Of a stretch of 64,000 nt of DNA, positions 40,792-51,230 are shown piece by piece (position 1 is the first letter of the stretch; every line of letters starts with the position of its first letter). The translations under genes and the position numbers were made by a program. The DNA comes from Aphrocallistes beatrix (Eukaryota > Porifera > Hexactinellida > Sceptrulophora > Aphrocallistidae), in the NCBI GenBank assembly GCA_963281255.1, contig OY725489.1, positions 1,240,001 to 1,304,000 of the forward strand. The letters are read 5' to 3'. The notes below the pieces were generated by a model, which worked only from the letters and a program-made list of their open reading frames with translations, made no database searches and was not told the DNA's origin.

Positions 40792-42195
40792 TCTTATATA
40801 TTAAAATGCTAGGATTTGTTTTTTTGTTTGTTTGTTTGTTCGAATTGATTGAAGAATTGGCAAGTCGTAGAGATATGGAAATTTACATGTAGGTGTCAAA
40901 TGATATTTCTACGATTAAGTTCTAAGATCTAAGCGAAATTTTCACACCTCTGCAAAAAAAATGGAAAACAATTTTTCACACCTTTTCTATACAAAATATA
41001 TGACTACACTATCACAATAGAAATCATTGTACAAGTACGACACTACAATAAATAGATCGTCATTGTTAAAAATACTTCAAAGCATAGCCTACTCTAATAA
41101 TGCCTCACAGTAAAATAACCAAGGATGCAGTAATAGCCGAATGGATTAATACACGATTAGCCTAAAATCGTTAACAATGTAGAATAGGCATTAAGAATGT
41201 ATTACCAGCATATATAAACATGGTATCAAAGTACATATATTCGTTGGTAAAATTTCGATTAGTCATCATATCATTGCGCAACTTGTCATTCTAAGGACAA
41301 TTTTAGCGATTTTCTAAGCTGTTTTAACACTATTTCTAAATGGTATTAAGGTGTGATTTTTTTGTAGAACTAAGATTAGTACGAGTTGATTTGAAAAATT
41401 TAGAATTTTTCAATGGAATGTTGTTACATTCCTACGTTGCTATGGTAAAGCATTTTGATCAGTTTGAGCCATATCCTGCAAACTGCAAGAGCTAGGTTTT
41501 CAAATTTGATCGTATTTGATAGGCAATTGGCTACTTCCTATTAGGTAATCATACAATTTTACTTCTAAATTCACAGATTACAGAGTTATGCGACAATTTA
41601 GTGTTTTGGTCACATTCTTAAAATCAACCCATAACTGAAAACTCGTTGAATTTAGAAGTAGTATTATCACCTAATAGGAAGTAGTCCATTGCCTATCAAA
41701 CACAATCAAATTTGAAGCTTTAGTCATTACAGTTTGCATGAAATGGCCCAAACTGACCAAAATGCTTTACCATAGCAACGCAGGAATGTAACAACATTCT
41801 ATTGAAAAATTCTAAATTTTTCAAATCAACTCGTACTAATCTTAGTTCTACACAAAAATCACACCTTAATAGCATTTAGAAATAGGGTTAAAACAGCTTA
41901 GAAAATCGCTAAAATTGTCCTTAGAATGACCTGTTGCGCAATGATATGATGACTATTCGAAATTTTACCAACGGATATATGTACTTTGATACCATGTTTA
42001 TATATGCTGGTAATACATTCTTAATGCCTATTCTACATTGTTAACGATTTTAGGCTAATCGTGTATTAATCCATTCGGCTACTACTTCATCCCTAGTCCA
42101 TGATTTTCAGTCTACTGTGAGGCATTATTAGAGTAGGCTATGTTCAAAGCAACTTATGTTTGATATCTTAAATGTACTACTATTATAGTGTATGG
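40792..42195 (+). mobile_element. HelB copy, 3'-truncated, with a nested CATAG MITE
   Basis: TCTTATATATTAAAATGCTA start (A before). HelB sequence resumes after the MITE as TTCAAAGCAACTTATGTTTG and stops at a second MITE at 42196. Confidence 0.72.
41083..42142. mobile_element. CATAG-family MITE, second subfamily, full copy
   Basis: CATAGCCTACTCTAATAATG and its reverse complement at 42123-42142, long inverted arms. Flanking TTCAAAG(C) duplicates 7-8 bp of HelB sequence. Confidence 0.85.
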
Positions 42196-42840
42196 CATAG
42201 CCTACTCTAATAATGCCTCACAGTAGACTGAAAATCATGGACTAGGGATGAAGTAGTAGCCGAATGGATTAATACACGATTAGCCTAAAATCGTTAACCG
42301 TGTAGAATAGTCATTAAGAATGTATTACCAGCATATATAAACATGGTATCAAAGTACACATATCCGTTGTGAAAATTTCGATTAGTCATCATATCATTGC
42401 GCAACAGGTCATTCTAAAGACAATTTTAGCGATTTTCTAAGCTGTTTTAACCCTATTTCTAAATGGTATTAAGGTGTGATTTTTGTGTAGAACCAAGATT
42501 AGTACAAGGTGATTTGAATAATTTAGAAATTTTCAATGGAATGTTGTTGCATTCCTACGTTGCTATGGTAAAGCATTTTGGTCAGTTTGGGCTATTTCAT
42601 GCAAACTGTAATGATTAGAGCTCCAAATTTGATTGTGTTTGATAGGCAATGGACTACTTCCTATTAGTTAATAATACAACTGGAACTTCTAAATTCAAGG
42701 AGTTTTGAGTTATGGGTTGATTTTAAGATTGTAACCAAACACTAAATTGTCGCATAACTCTGTAGTCTGTGAATTTAGAAGTAAAATTTGTATTATTACC
42801 TAATAGGAAGTAGCCAATTGCCTATCGAATACGAGCAAAT
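42196..42840. mobile_element. CATAG-family MITE, second subfamily, right arm truncated
   Basis: Same left end as the previous copy. The right arm stops after the GAAGTAGCCAATTGCC part. Confidence 0.75.
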
Positions 42841-42905
42841 CTGATGAAAAAGGTTTGAGAATTATCATGAAACTGGCTTGCTTTAACCATAGAATAAATA
42901 AAAAA

Positions 42906-43777
42906 CTAAAAAATACAGAATCCAAACGGAGAATAGCTAGATATCCCAATACTCCTTTTGTGGTCTAAGAGTTTGATTCCTTTGGGCTTTACAATGAGGT
43001 CAAGAGGTTGATTCACTATCATTTTCCCATCTTTTGAATACACATAAATACAATTCAAGCTCTGTTTCGGAATTACAAAGTGTCCATAATTGTCTATATC
43101 GAAGTGCCAAGGTTTAACACCTCTTTCGAATTCTCTAAGGAAGATCGTTCTAAGCAGAACACAAGCTAGAGACAGAATGTTGAAAGAAACACCAGGTTGT
43201 TCCCAGTAAAGTATGAATATCTCTTCTCTGAATAATTGAACCTCTTTCGGTCTTGCCTTATTAATCACATGTTTTCGTGAAACTGGTAATGCGGAGTTCA
43301 TTGCGACAAGTTCACTGTCGGTACAGATATAGATGTTATTGTTTTCATCTGACACAACTCCACGAGGACGTGTTAGAGAGATTTTCACTCCTTCCTGGAA
43401 ACTGTGCTTAAATAGAGTGATCAGATCTTCCTCTGTAGTGAATATGAACAACTCACTGCTCATCATGCTTGTCATATATACAATGTTTTTCTGAATGCAC
43501 ATACCTCTTGAACGAAAACTGTGTTTGGATTTCTTGTCCGAGTAATTAAACAGTTCATGTCCTTGGTAGTTGTAAACTATAATTCTTTCTTCTCTGTATT
43601 TCACAACATGCACCATTATCTCTCTTCATCTTCGTTTATTGATCTTGGGGTAATGTTTGAATAATTTTGAGGAATTGGAACAAGCATCACTCTGACTGTC
43701 GGAAAACTTATCCTAGTGTAGTCGATACAAGTAGGATATTGTGCAACTAGCTCTTCTCTAATAGAGCATGAAGCCAT
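42906..43777 (-). pseudogene. NHL-like propeller gene with a frame break
   Basis: Two frames together resemble one gene. 43777-43617 reads MASCSIREELVAQYPTCIDY and ends with a TAA that overlaps the ATG of the second frame (43616-42906, 236 codons). The second frame has weak NHL-type blades: REERIIVYNYQGHELFNYS, RPRGVVSDENNNIYICTD, NCIYVYSKDGKM, and it ends GFCIF, a typical last-strand ending. The missing coiled coil and the one-base overlap suggest a frameshifted copy, but a short bicistronic message or a sequencing error would look the same. Upstream is a HelA-type 3' end (43806-43846). Confidence 0.6.
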
Positions 43778-43805
43778 CTTAAATCTAATACTACAACAGT
43801 TAAAA

Positions 43806-44160
43806 GTGTCCGCGCAGCGCAAACAAGCGAAGCGCGTTTGTTTAAATAAAGTAAAATCACAAATAATATGGTTTCCCATCCAAAATGGCTTAAACCTGGA
43901 TATACTGGATATGATAAATGGCTAACTTACAGAATACTCCATTCTAGATTATCTCAGTCAGGGTTGTATCAGCTCAGTTGGCAAAAAACTCATTTTTCAT
44001 GGAAATTTATTTTACCAACTCATTCACTAAAAACACGAGTTGTCTACAACCCACTCATTTTCGAAATGAGTCATTTATACCAAACGAATTGGTTTCAACC
44101 GGCGGACATAAGTGTCCGCCAACCGCGCAGCGGAAGCAAGCGAAGCGCGCGGACTGGATA
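43806..44160. repeat. HelA-type 3' ends and AT-rich spacer
   Basis: Forward 3' ends at 43806-43846 (GCGCAGCGCAAACAAGCG) and 44098-44150 (GGCGGACA...TGTCCGCC then GCGCAGCG). No body attached. Confidence 0.6.
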
Positions 44161-44170
44161 TAGGAAATTG

Positions 44171-44460
44171 TCCGGGAGGCAACCTAGGTGTGTCCAGGAA
44201 ATGCTTGTTCAAAGTATGTTCTTCAGAGCTGTGTCACTGTAATAAATGGACCCTCAGAACTAATATTTCAGAGTTATACTGAAATATATGAACCTCACTG
44301 AGATGGAGAAAAATGGTCGGTTTGTAATAAAGTCCACCACGGGACTATTTTTAAGTAACCGTTTTGCGCAGATGACTGCTGTATATAGTGGCCGTTATAG
44401 CAGGTGCTACCATTTTCCTCTTCAGTAGTGTTTTGTCGCGCAATAATACTACATTATTAA
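44171..44460. repeat. Duplicate of 15509-16330 without the extra insertions
   Basis: Same order of motifs as the first copy; lacks the hAT MITE and the left arm of the 37-bp palindrome. Confidence 0.8.
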
Positions 44461-44464
44461 GGCT

Positions 44465-45470
44465 CTATTAAGGATCATTTTTTTCAGGCAATATTGGTCC
44501 GGGGGGACCATTTTTTTCAGGGAATATTGGTCGGGGGGACCATTTTTTTCAGAGAATATTGATCCGGGGACCATTTTTTTCAGGGAATTTTGGTCCGGGG
44601 GATCATTTTTTTCAGGGAATATTGGTCCGGGGACCATTTTTTTGAGGAAAATTGGTCCGGGAGACTAATTCTTTCATGGAAAATTAAATTCTATCAATCC
44701 TTTGACATCCTCGATGTTTTGATACTTTTCAATTGTCGAACAACCAAGCTGTTTGACCCCGGACTGACAATTCTATTTTAGTATCCAATACATTAGATGG
44801 ACAATACTCAGGCGTTCAAAATTCCTGAATATACTTATCCCCAATTACATACTAATACTGTATTGTTATGGATTTGTTATCAGTATGATACTAAGAAGTA
44901 ACTCATTCTAGTTATACCAACACTTAATTAAACAGTGGTTGTTACTAAAATCCGGGACAGGACGGGACAGCTGCAGGATATCCCCGGTTAAATACTGGAC
45001 ATGTCCCAATATACCAGGGTTGCCGTGGGAATGGGTGTCCCCATGGGGATTCCCACAGGAATTCTATGGGAATGGGAATTGAAATTTCATTCCCACGGTA
45101 ACCTTGATACATATTTAGCTAATCTCTAATCTAAGAAGTATATTTTATTTCTTCTGTTCTCTAAAATCTGAACTCTCTTCCTATTGAGTGCCTACCTATT
45201 CCAACTATAATAACTAGACCTAATAACAGCTACCGCAGCGCCACTGAGACTTGGCATCCTTTCCAAATTGTTCTGGAATGGTGATGCATTTTTCATTGAA
45301 ATATTGGCTAGGGAGAACCAAAATTCCATGAAAAAAATGGTCCCTCCGGACCAAAATTCCATGGAAAATTGGTCCAGGGTAGGACCAAAATTTTCAGGGG
45401 GGGACCAATTTTCCCAGAAAAAATTGGTCCCCCGGACCAAAATTTTCGCGGACTAATATTCCAGTGACAG
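44465..45470. mobile_element. GGTCC-rich element, copy 3
   Basis: GGTCCGGGGGGACC units at the left, shared core with a small MITE (about 45016-45107), reverse units and the CCAGTGACAG end at 45470. Left terminus CTGTCAC is missing. Confidence 0.75.
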
Positions 45471-45885
45471 GTCCATATATCTCAACATAACACTGAAATA
45501 TTGGTTCAGGGGGGCCCGAATATTTCGTGACAAAGCATTAATCACTCCTGAAATTGGGAGCGCGCTCTTTCAAAAAATACTTTTCGAAAAAAATTCCAGG
45601 AATAATGGATTTTCTTCGAAATTTATTCCAAATTTCTTAGAAAGTTTGAATAAAGGGTTTGTAAATTTCACTGAGAAAACATTGAGAATTTTTCGGATGT
45701 TGTGATAACGAATTTAGCTACATATGGTACTGGTGTAATAGAGGCTAATATGTAAGATAATCTACTTAAATGTAAGATAATCTACGTTAAGGGATCAGCT
45801 ACTTCTTTTCAGTACTCTTCTATCACTAGGTATTACAGCAAATTACGATAAACCGCAATTAGATCATGAGCTAATCAAGTACGTA
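45471..45885. other. Intergenic stretch
   Basis: No repeat or gene recognised. Confidence 0.3.
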
Positions 45886-45888
45886 CTA

Positions 45889-46119
45889 TATACATACCAT
45901 TTGTTTATAGAGGTCGATGTCTAGTAAAATGACAAACATTGTCTCGAACATCCCCGAGTTTGCATTGTATTGTTCAGTGAGATTTTTAAAATTTTGTGTG
46001 GGAACATTCCCGACCCCTTCATAACTGACACTTTTGACGCTAATGGTTCCTAGAATAGTCACCATGTAGTGGAAAATGATACCAAACCTGAGTCTGACTA
46101 TTCCGGCCTTTAGAATCAT
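45889..46119 (-). CDS. Possible coding exon of unknown gene
   Basis: An open stretch of about 70 codons (RLRFGIIFHYMVTILGTISV then KSVSYEGVGNVPTQNFKNL...DIDLYKQM) ends at a GTATGT splice-donor-like sequence near 45893-45898 on the minus strand. An AG acceptor-like site precedes GCCGGAATAG near 46105. The composition looks protein-like, but I recognise no family and cannot find the next exon. Confidence 0.25.
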
Positions 46120-46455
46120 AAATTTAGTTGTTATCGTTCTAATCGGCCTGGGGTAGGTCGCATTTGACCATGGTTTTATCGAGGATTTTCCAGTCCGGCA
46201 TTTTTTTCAAGGTGATGCAAGTTATATGGCACGTTGGCACTCAAACAGGGGTTAGTCTTGTAATTCCAGGGGTGGTGGCACCAAAATCGAATCACACTGC
46301 AAGCACCTTGCCTCCTCGGACGATACCAGGCTGGCACCTATAAGTGCCGACCGAGCACCTAGATAAGCCCCTGCATTTGACCCACCCAAACTTAGTGCCT
46401 ATGTACTTATAACCATAAACACATTCCCCATACTAGCGACATAGCACTTCACACT

Positions 46456-46725
46456 ATGTCTAGCTCAGAAGACCCAGCCTCGTCTGAATTGAATCAGTGC
46501 TTCGAGATAGGCGACCAGCACCTTTCCAGATTGTCATCCACAATAGACAAACGCGTCCGCAATCTCGATAAACGTTATACGAAGCTGCTCACGTTAGAGA
46601 ACGAGTTCAAACAGGGGAAAGTGCTCAATGAGGACCAGCGCACATCTCTAGTGAAACTGCCACTGATCGAGGGGAACATAGAGATGAGTGAAGAGATCGT
46701 TGGACTGATAAATTTTGACAAATAA
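46456..46725 (+). CDS. Caprin-like N-terminal coiled-coil fragment
   Basis: 89 codons, ATG at 46456. The segment IDKRVRNLDKRYTKLLTLEN followed by FKQGKVLNEDQRTSLVKL resembles the HR1 helical region at the start of caprin proteins, RNA-granule proteins that bind mRNA and G3BP. The match is from memory of the pattern: a 'K+LRNL-K' helix, then a 'G+xLNxDQ' turn. The frame ends 5 bp before a half-copy of a CATAG MITE (46731-47199), so a longer gene has probably been cut, or the first coding exon lost its donor. It could also be a short genuine gene. The upstream 70 bp show no obvious promoter. Confidence 0.55.
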   Translation: MSSSEDPASSELNQCFEIGDQHLSRLSSTIDKRVRNLDKRYTKLLTLENEFKQGKVLNEDQRTSLVKLPLIEGNIEMSEEIVGLINFDK

Positions 46726-46730
46726 ATTAT

Positions 46731-47199
46731 ATTATCACTTAATAGAAAATAGTCTATTGGCTATCAAATGGAATTACTTTCGAATGTTTAGCTATCGCGG
46801 TCCTCAAGATATAAGCCCAACTGACCAAAACACGTTTCCATAGCAACACTGGAATGTAGCAACATTCCATGAAAAAAATCCAAATTTTTCGTATTAACCC
46901 ATTCACATCTCAGTTCTATGCGAAAAACTGTATAATAAAAACACTTAGAAGTGCCCCTAAACGGCCAAATCACCAAATATGTCGCAAATATCACCTATTG
47001 CGCAACCATATGGTAACTAATCTAAATTTTAACAATGGATATGGGTACCTTGACACCATATTTATATATGCTAGTAATACATTCCTAAGCTCTATTGTGC
47101 TTTGTTAATGATTTAAGGCAGCTCATGTATTAATTCAACCATCTTCTAACGCATCCTTGGTCAAGTTACTCTGAGGCCTTATATTAAGTAGGCTATGCT
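46731..47199. mobile_element. Right half of a CATAG-family MITE
   Basis: Starts in the centre of the palindrome (ATTATATTATCACTTAATAG) and ends AGTAGGCTATG. The left half is missing. Confidence 0.8.
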
Positions 47200-47323
47200 T
47201 GCACTTATAAATAAACTGACATATATCTCTACCTAATGGAAGCTGATTAATTGGTAATTCAGCCGGAGAGCCAAAAAGAGAATTAATCTGAGATAAGCGT
47301 GTTCTCTTTGGTCGATACGCCAT
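47200..47323 (-). CDS. Short open frame, possible first exon
   Basis: MAYRPKRTRLSQINSLFGSP and about 21 further codons look protein-like (PINQLPLGRDICQFIYKCK) and then run into the MITE. I do not recognise the family. Could be the start of a gene broken by the MITE. Confidence 0.25.
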
Positions 47324-48220
47324 ACGAGTGAGTGAAGATAATGGGTATAAAATCTAGTAAAGATAAAGATGCTTGAAATTCACTGTACTACCGAAAATAT
47401 ATCTTCTGATGTTGATATATTTATGTACTAGTATTATGGATAAATATGAATTCGAGTAATATTTTCTATTATTTCAACGTATATAGGATAATTTTCCCTA
47501 AAACCATAGGCGGCGAACCCGTGGGGGGCTGGGGGCGCTCAAGCCCCACCTGGAATCGAAGATAGCCCATAGACGCAATACAAATTACAAATTTTAGGGC
47601 TCAAGCACGATTTTCGAACTAAAATCCACACTTTTGTTGAATATATCGATACCGGTTATAAGAACATTGTTGGGAGTTTTTTAAAATGTTCTTATAAGAG
47701 TACTGGCCAATTGGGTACTAACGTCCAACTTCGACAGTGTTTCGACAAAACAATGTACAGAAAAAATCAGATTCTTACATTTTCGATACTCAACTGGTGA
47801 ATTTCCAGAAATTTTATTTTTTGCTTTCCAGATCTTGAGAAATAGCCCAAAAAAGTTAAACTTTTCTCGTCATTTTGTAACAAAATGTTCTTATAATATC
47901 CGGCATTAAAAGTGTAACTTCACTGATATTTTGGTCTTGTGGATTTTTTAGGTATTCGTCGATTACTCCTGGACTATAAGCATGTTTACGGATAGAAGAC
48001 AAGCAAATTTTACCCTATTGGTCAATCACAATTAGTCAATTTTACTCTGAAATCTCTGAATTAACCATAATTGCCTCACAATAAGTTAGTCACTGAAAAA
48101 GAATTTTACGAGGCAAAACAAGTAAAATTAATGTAATCCTAATGGTTATAATATAGATTATGCTTTGTATGAAGAATAGTAATATGAAAACAAGAACATC
48201 ACAAGTTTAACATGATGCTA
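47324..48220. other. Intergenic region
   Basis: Includes a CATAGGCGGCGAACCCGTG fragment near 47503 that resembles a MITE end, otherwise AT-rich without recognised features. Confidence 0.35.
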
Positions 48221-49089
48221 TTAGAATATCTGTAGACAAGCAGTGCTCTTATGATCTACGACTATGATCCGACCTTTGTTATCTAGTGCTATTCCCTATG
48301 GACGACTGAAATCTCCGACATCTTGACCTCGTTTACCAAACTTGTGAATCTGGACTCCATCCTGGTTGAACACAGTCACACAGTTAGCATAGTCACTCAT
48401 TATAATGTTATTTTCTCGATCTAGGTCGAAACAGAATGAACTGAGTATTTGTCCATCGAATCCACGTGTTATGATTCTGTTAGTTAGAACGTGATCTGAG
48501 TTGAATGCTGACAGACACAGATCACTACAATCTAGCACTAACACTCTGTCTCTCGTCACCTTTACGTCACGTGGACGATTCAACACCCCAATTCCTAGCA
48601 TGGAATGGAACTTGAGTTCTTCTGTCAAGATTTGAACCCTATCGTTAGAATTATCACACACGTAGATGGTATTTCCTTCGGAGATATCTAGACCATATGG
48701 ATTATTGAATTGTCCTTTTCCATTGCATTTACTACCAACACTCCTCAATAGCGACTACTGCCATATTGTGTAACAAACACTTTATTGAGGAAAATACAAA
48801 TTCCTATTGGATGATCCACTCTCTCACTGAACATGAATAGAAAGGTTACTTCGTGGTTAAACACTTGTACGTGATTGTTGTTACTGTCTGCTATGTAAAT
48901 GTTTCCAGTTTGTGTTTTCGTATTAAAGTCCTTTTCAATCTCTTCTACACGAGAGAGGAGTGAGTTCTCTCTGATCCGGAGAGCTTCATGTGACCGTTTG
49001 AAGCTGTCGTGGATAGCTTTACGAGTTTGAGATATCTGATCAATGAAGTTTATATTCAAATGTGCACTCACACTCGCCATCCTACTCAA
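48221..49089 (-). pseudogene. Coiled-coil NHL gene with frameshift and in-frame stop
   Basis: The first frame (49089-48745) reads a coiled-coil start (NFIDQISQTRKAIHDSF, SLLSRVEEIEKDFNTKTQ) joined directly to an NHL blade (GNIYIADSNNNHVQVFN). A second frame (48748-48296) continues with GQFNNPYGLDISEGNTIYVC, NRPRDVKVTRDRVLVLD and VTVFNQDGVQIHKFG. A TAG follows DFSRP, after which the propeller still continues as GIALDNKGRIIVVD to ...CLQIF and a TAA at 48221-48223. Compared with the fragment at 17716-17960, the coil lacks its distal part, so there is also an internal deletion. Two disruptions make this a pseudogene unless both are assembly errors. Confidence 0.8.
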
Positions 49090-49520
49090 AGTATGCTAGA
49101 CTGCATGCAAATAATGCTTGCAAATAGTTAATAGGAGAGACTAAAAGTTGTAAACTTTATGGTGGACTCAAAGATTTGTCCGCTTGCACCATTTATTCAC
49201 TCCAGAGTAACAAAAATACTTTCCTGTTCAAATAGTGACAGGTCCGCATTTTTATCTCTCGCTCAAAAAAGGAGAATGACTTATAGAATATGCAAAAAAT
49301 AGCATAATTATCAAAGAAATGCTGAACTAGGTCAAACCATCTGGAATTGCCAATCCTATACATAAATATTAGAAACATATAAACTCCCCTGACAGGAGTA
49401 TTTGACTACCACGGAAACCGCCGTACAAATAATATGGATCTATTCATAAAAGAACATGTACTCAAACTGTAAGGAATATTCTATTTTATATTCCAAATTC
49501 GAAAACTACACATCTTAATT
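49090..49520. repeat. NHL upstream region, duplicate of 17961-18560 (empty site)
   Basis: Matches the other copy nearly base for base, but reads TATTCTATTTTATATTCC near 49480 where the other carries the 143-bp hAT MITE. Confidence 0.85.
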
Positions 49521-49544
49521 CTTCGATTGCCGGCGGAACTGGTC

Positions 49545-49690
49545 CGGTTGGTCCGGCTTTGGCCGGACCAATTTTATGCCATTATGGCTTATTTTCATAT
49601 GCAAATTTGCTTTTGGCCGGACCAACTTCCACTTTGGCCGGACCAACTTCCGCTTTGGCCGGACCAACTTCCGCTTTGGCCGGACCAATA
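49545..49690. repeat. GGCCGGACCAACTTCC tandem repeat
   Basis: Units of about 19 bp (TTTGGCCGGACCAACTTCC) repeated three to four times, plus related GGTCCGG motifs before them. Confidence 0.88.
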
Positions 49691-49721
49691 AAAAGTTGCT
49701 TCCGCCGGGCCTGGCCTACGG

Positions 49722-49833
49722 TACACAACACATGTGCCTACGGTACATGACACATGTGCCTACGGTACACAACACATGTGCCTACGGTACACGACACATG
49801 TGTCTATGGTACACGACACATGTGTCTATGGCA
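49722..49833. repeat. 22-bp tandem repeat, five units
   Basis: CCTACGGTACACAACACATG-type units of 22 bp with ACATGTG palindromes. The last units change to CTATGGTACACGACACATG. Confidence 0.92.
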
Positions 49834-50050
49834 TAGGCGTAACATTACACTTAGCCCGGGGGTCAAAAAAATCAATCAAACAATAATTAATACTGGTTTC
49901 AGAGCACAAACATCGATCATTCTGTCACAGTCGTCATTGACTCACACATCGAAGATATTCTCATTAGGCTCATACGTAGGTATGCTATGTAGAAGGTTTA
50001 GTCTAGTACGAGTAGTCACTTATTGTTTGAACTCAAACTTTATACGGTTT
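49834..50050. other. Sequence upstream of a gag fragment
   Basis: Might include LTR or leader sequence of the element whose gag begins at 50237, but no TG...CA LTR pair can be found. Confidence 0.3.
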
Positions 50051-50051
50051 A

Positions 50052-50106
50052 CTTATATGTCGGCGAAAAACTCCCATAGAAAATGTACAGATCGCCGACA
50101 TATAAG
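50052..50106. repeat. 15-bp perfect stem-loop upstream of gag fragment
   Basis: CTTATATGTCGGCGA (50052-50066) pairs with TCGCCGACATATAAG (50092-50106), spacer 25 nt. Lies about 130 bp before the gag start. Confidence 0.85.
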
Positions 50107-50236
50107 GAAGTGGAAACCGCCGCCAAATAAGTTTTCTCAACTTTTAGTTCTCTTACTCTCAAACGTGTCCTTGTTAGTTTACTTTTGACTTACCAACTAG
50201 GGTGTATATAAAGTTTGATTTATCGGCTAATCGTGA

Positions 50237-50530
50237 ATGTCAACGGCACCAACAACAGTTCCCCCTCTGCAGAAAGGTGACCGCATTGAGGATTGGCGGC
50301 ACCTCTTCGAGGCAGATACACAACACTTAGTTGGGGAAGAAGACGGTGATAGGAAGACAATTCATCTGTTACCTTACCCGCATGCATCAATTGGGATATC
50401 GCAGATCGGGAAGCCGTCAGGGATATCTCGAAGAAGGCTACGACTCTAGCACAGGCATTGAATTCCCTTTCTGAAGTGCTGGACCCCCTATTGATACGTT
50501 TAGTGCTCACAAACCATCATTCGAAGTGTT
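50237..50530 (+). pseudogene. gag 5' fragment of a second gypsy-type element
   Basis: MSTAPTTVPPLQKGDRIEDW resembles the gag start of gypsy copy 1 (PPLQPGQRIEDW) but is clearly diverged. The main frame closes at 50449; another frame continues (ALNSLSEVLDPLL). TATATAAAG is at 50205-50213. The fragment is fused to the truncated NHL gene that follows on the other strand. Confidence 0.65.
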
Positions 50531-50539
50531 ACTCGGGAC

Positions 50540-50890
50540 TCAAAGCATGTGTATAGGCACATGTGTTGTGTACTTTTTAATATATGGTTGAACAGTTGTC
50601 TTCAAATCCTGCAGCTGAGTATCAATCACCCCAGTTATATCCTCTCTCAACGAGTGGAGAATATTCTCTTCCATCTTATCTCCTACCAGCTCTTTGACCT
50701 GAAGCAGTTGTTCCCTCGATTTGACACAGGCTTTCTTTTCTGCTCGCATCCCATCCTTCTTTCCTCTGTATTCTAGGAGCACCGCTACGCGTCGCTTGTT
50801 CACGGAAAAAAACAAATTATCGAAAGTTTGATTCATGGCCGCCTCCACTGGGTCCATAGCGACCGATGGTTCTGGAAATCTTGCTGCCAT
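50540..50890 (-). pseudogene. Truncated NHL-family gene (coiled coil only)
   Basis: From the ATG at 50890 the first 91 or so residues nearly match the intact gene at 18913-20124 (MAARFPEPSVAMDPVEAAMN onward). After REDITGVID the sequence departs (TQLQDLKTTVQPYIKK) and ends at a stop near 50540, before any NHL blade. Upstream, the homology extends to about 51030. A gag fragment adjoins the broken end, so an insertion or rearrangement removed the propeller. Confidence 0.75.
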
Positions 50891-51075
50891 TTTAACTAGT
50901 ACGATAATTATTAGGTAAATTATCCATATATTAAAAAGTCCATTGCGCACGATCAGTTGGACGAAGTCCGTTGCGCATCCGCTATCGTCCCTTTGGGCAT
51001 GAGCGATTATGACTGGTAGGAAGGAACGGTAATTCATCATTGCTATTAAAACTCAATTAATGTTTATATATTATA

Positions 51076-51220
51076 CAGTCAGGGTCGTTTATTGTGAACC
51101 ACCAAGGGACCAAAAAATCTGTTCATAATAGAGATACTTCATACTAAGCGAACTTGATCCAATACAAATCCTATCTAAAAATGAAATTGGGAGCGGGTTC
51201 ATAAAAAGCGACGCTGACTG
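51076..51220. mobile_element. 145-bp Tc1/mariner-like MITE
   Basis: Ends CAGTCAGGGTCG and CGACGCTGACTG with TA on both sides, imperfect palindrome. Confidence 0.75.
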
Positions 51221-51230
51221 TATATATATA

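Noticed and set aside
49722-49833. CRISPR-like array
   Set aside because: The 22-bp units are directly adjacent without spacers, and the genome is eukaryotic.
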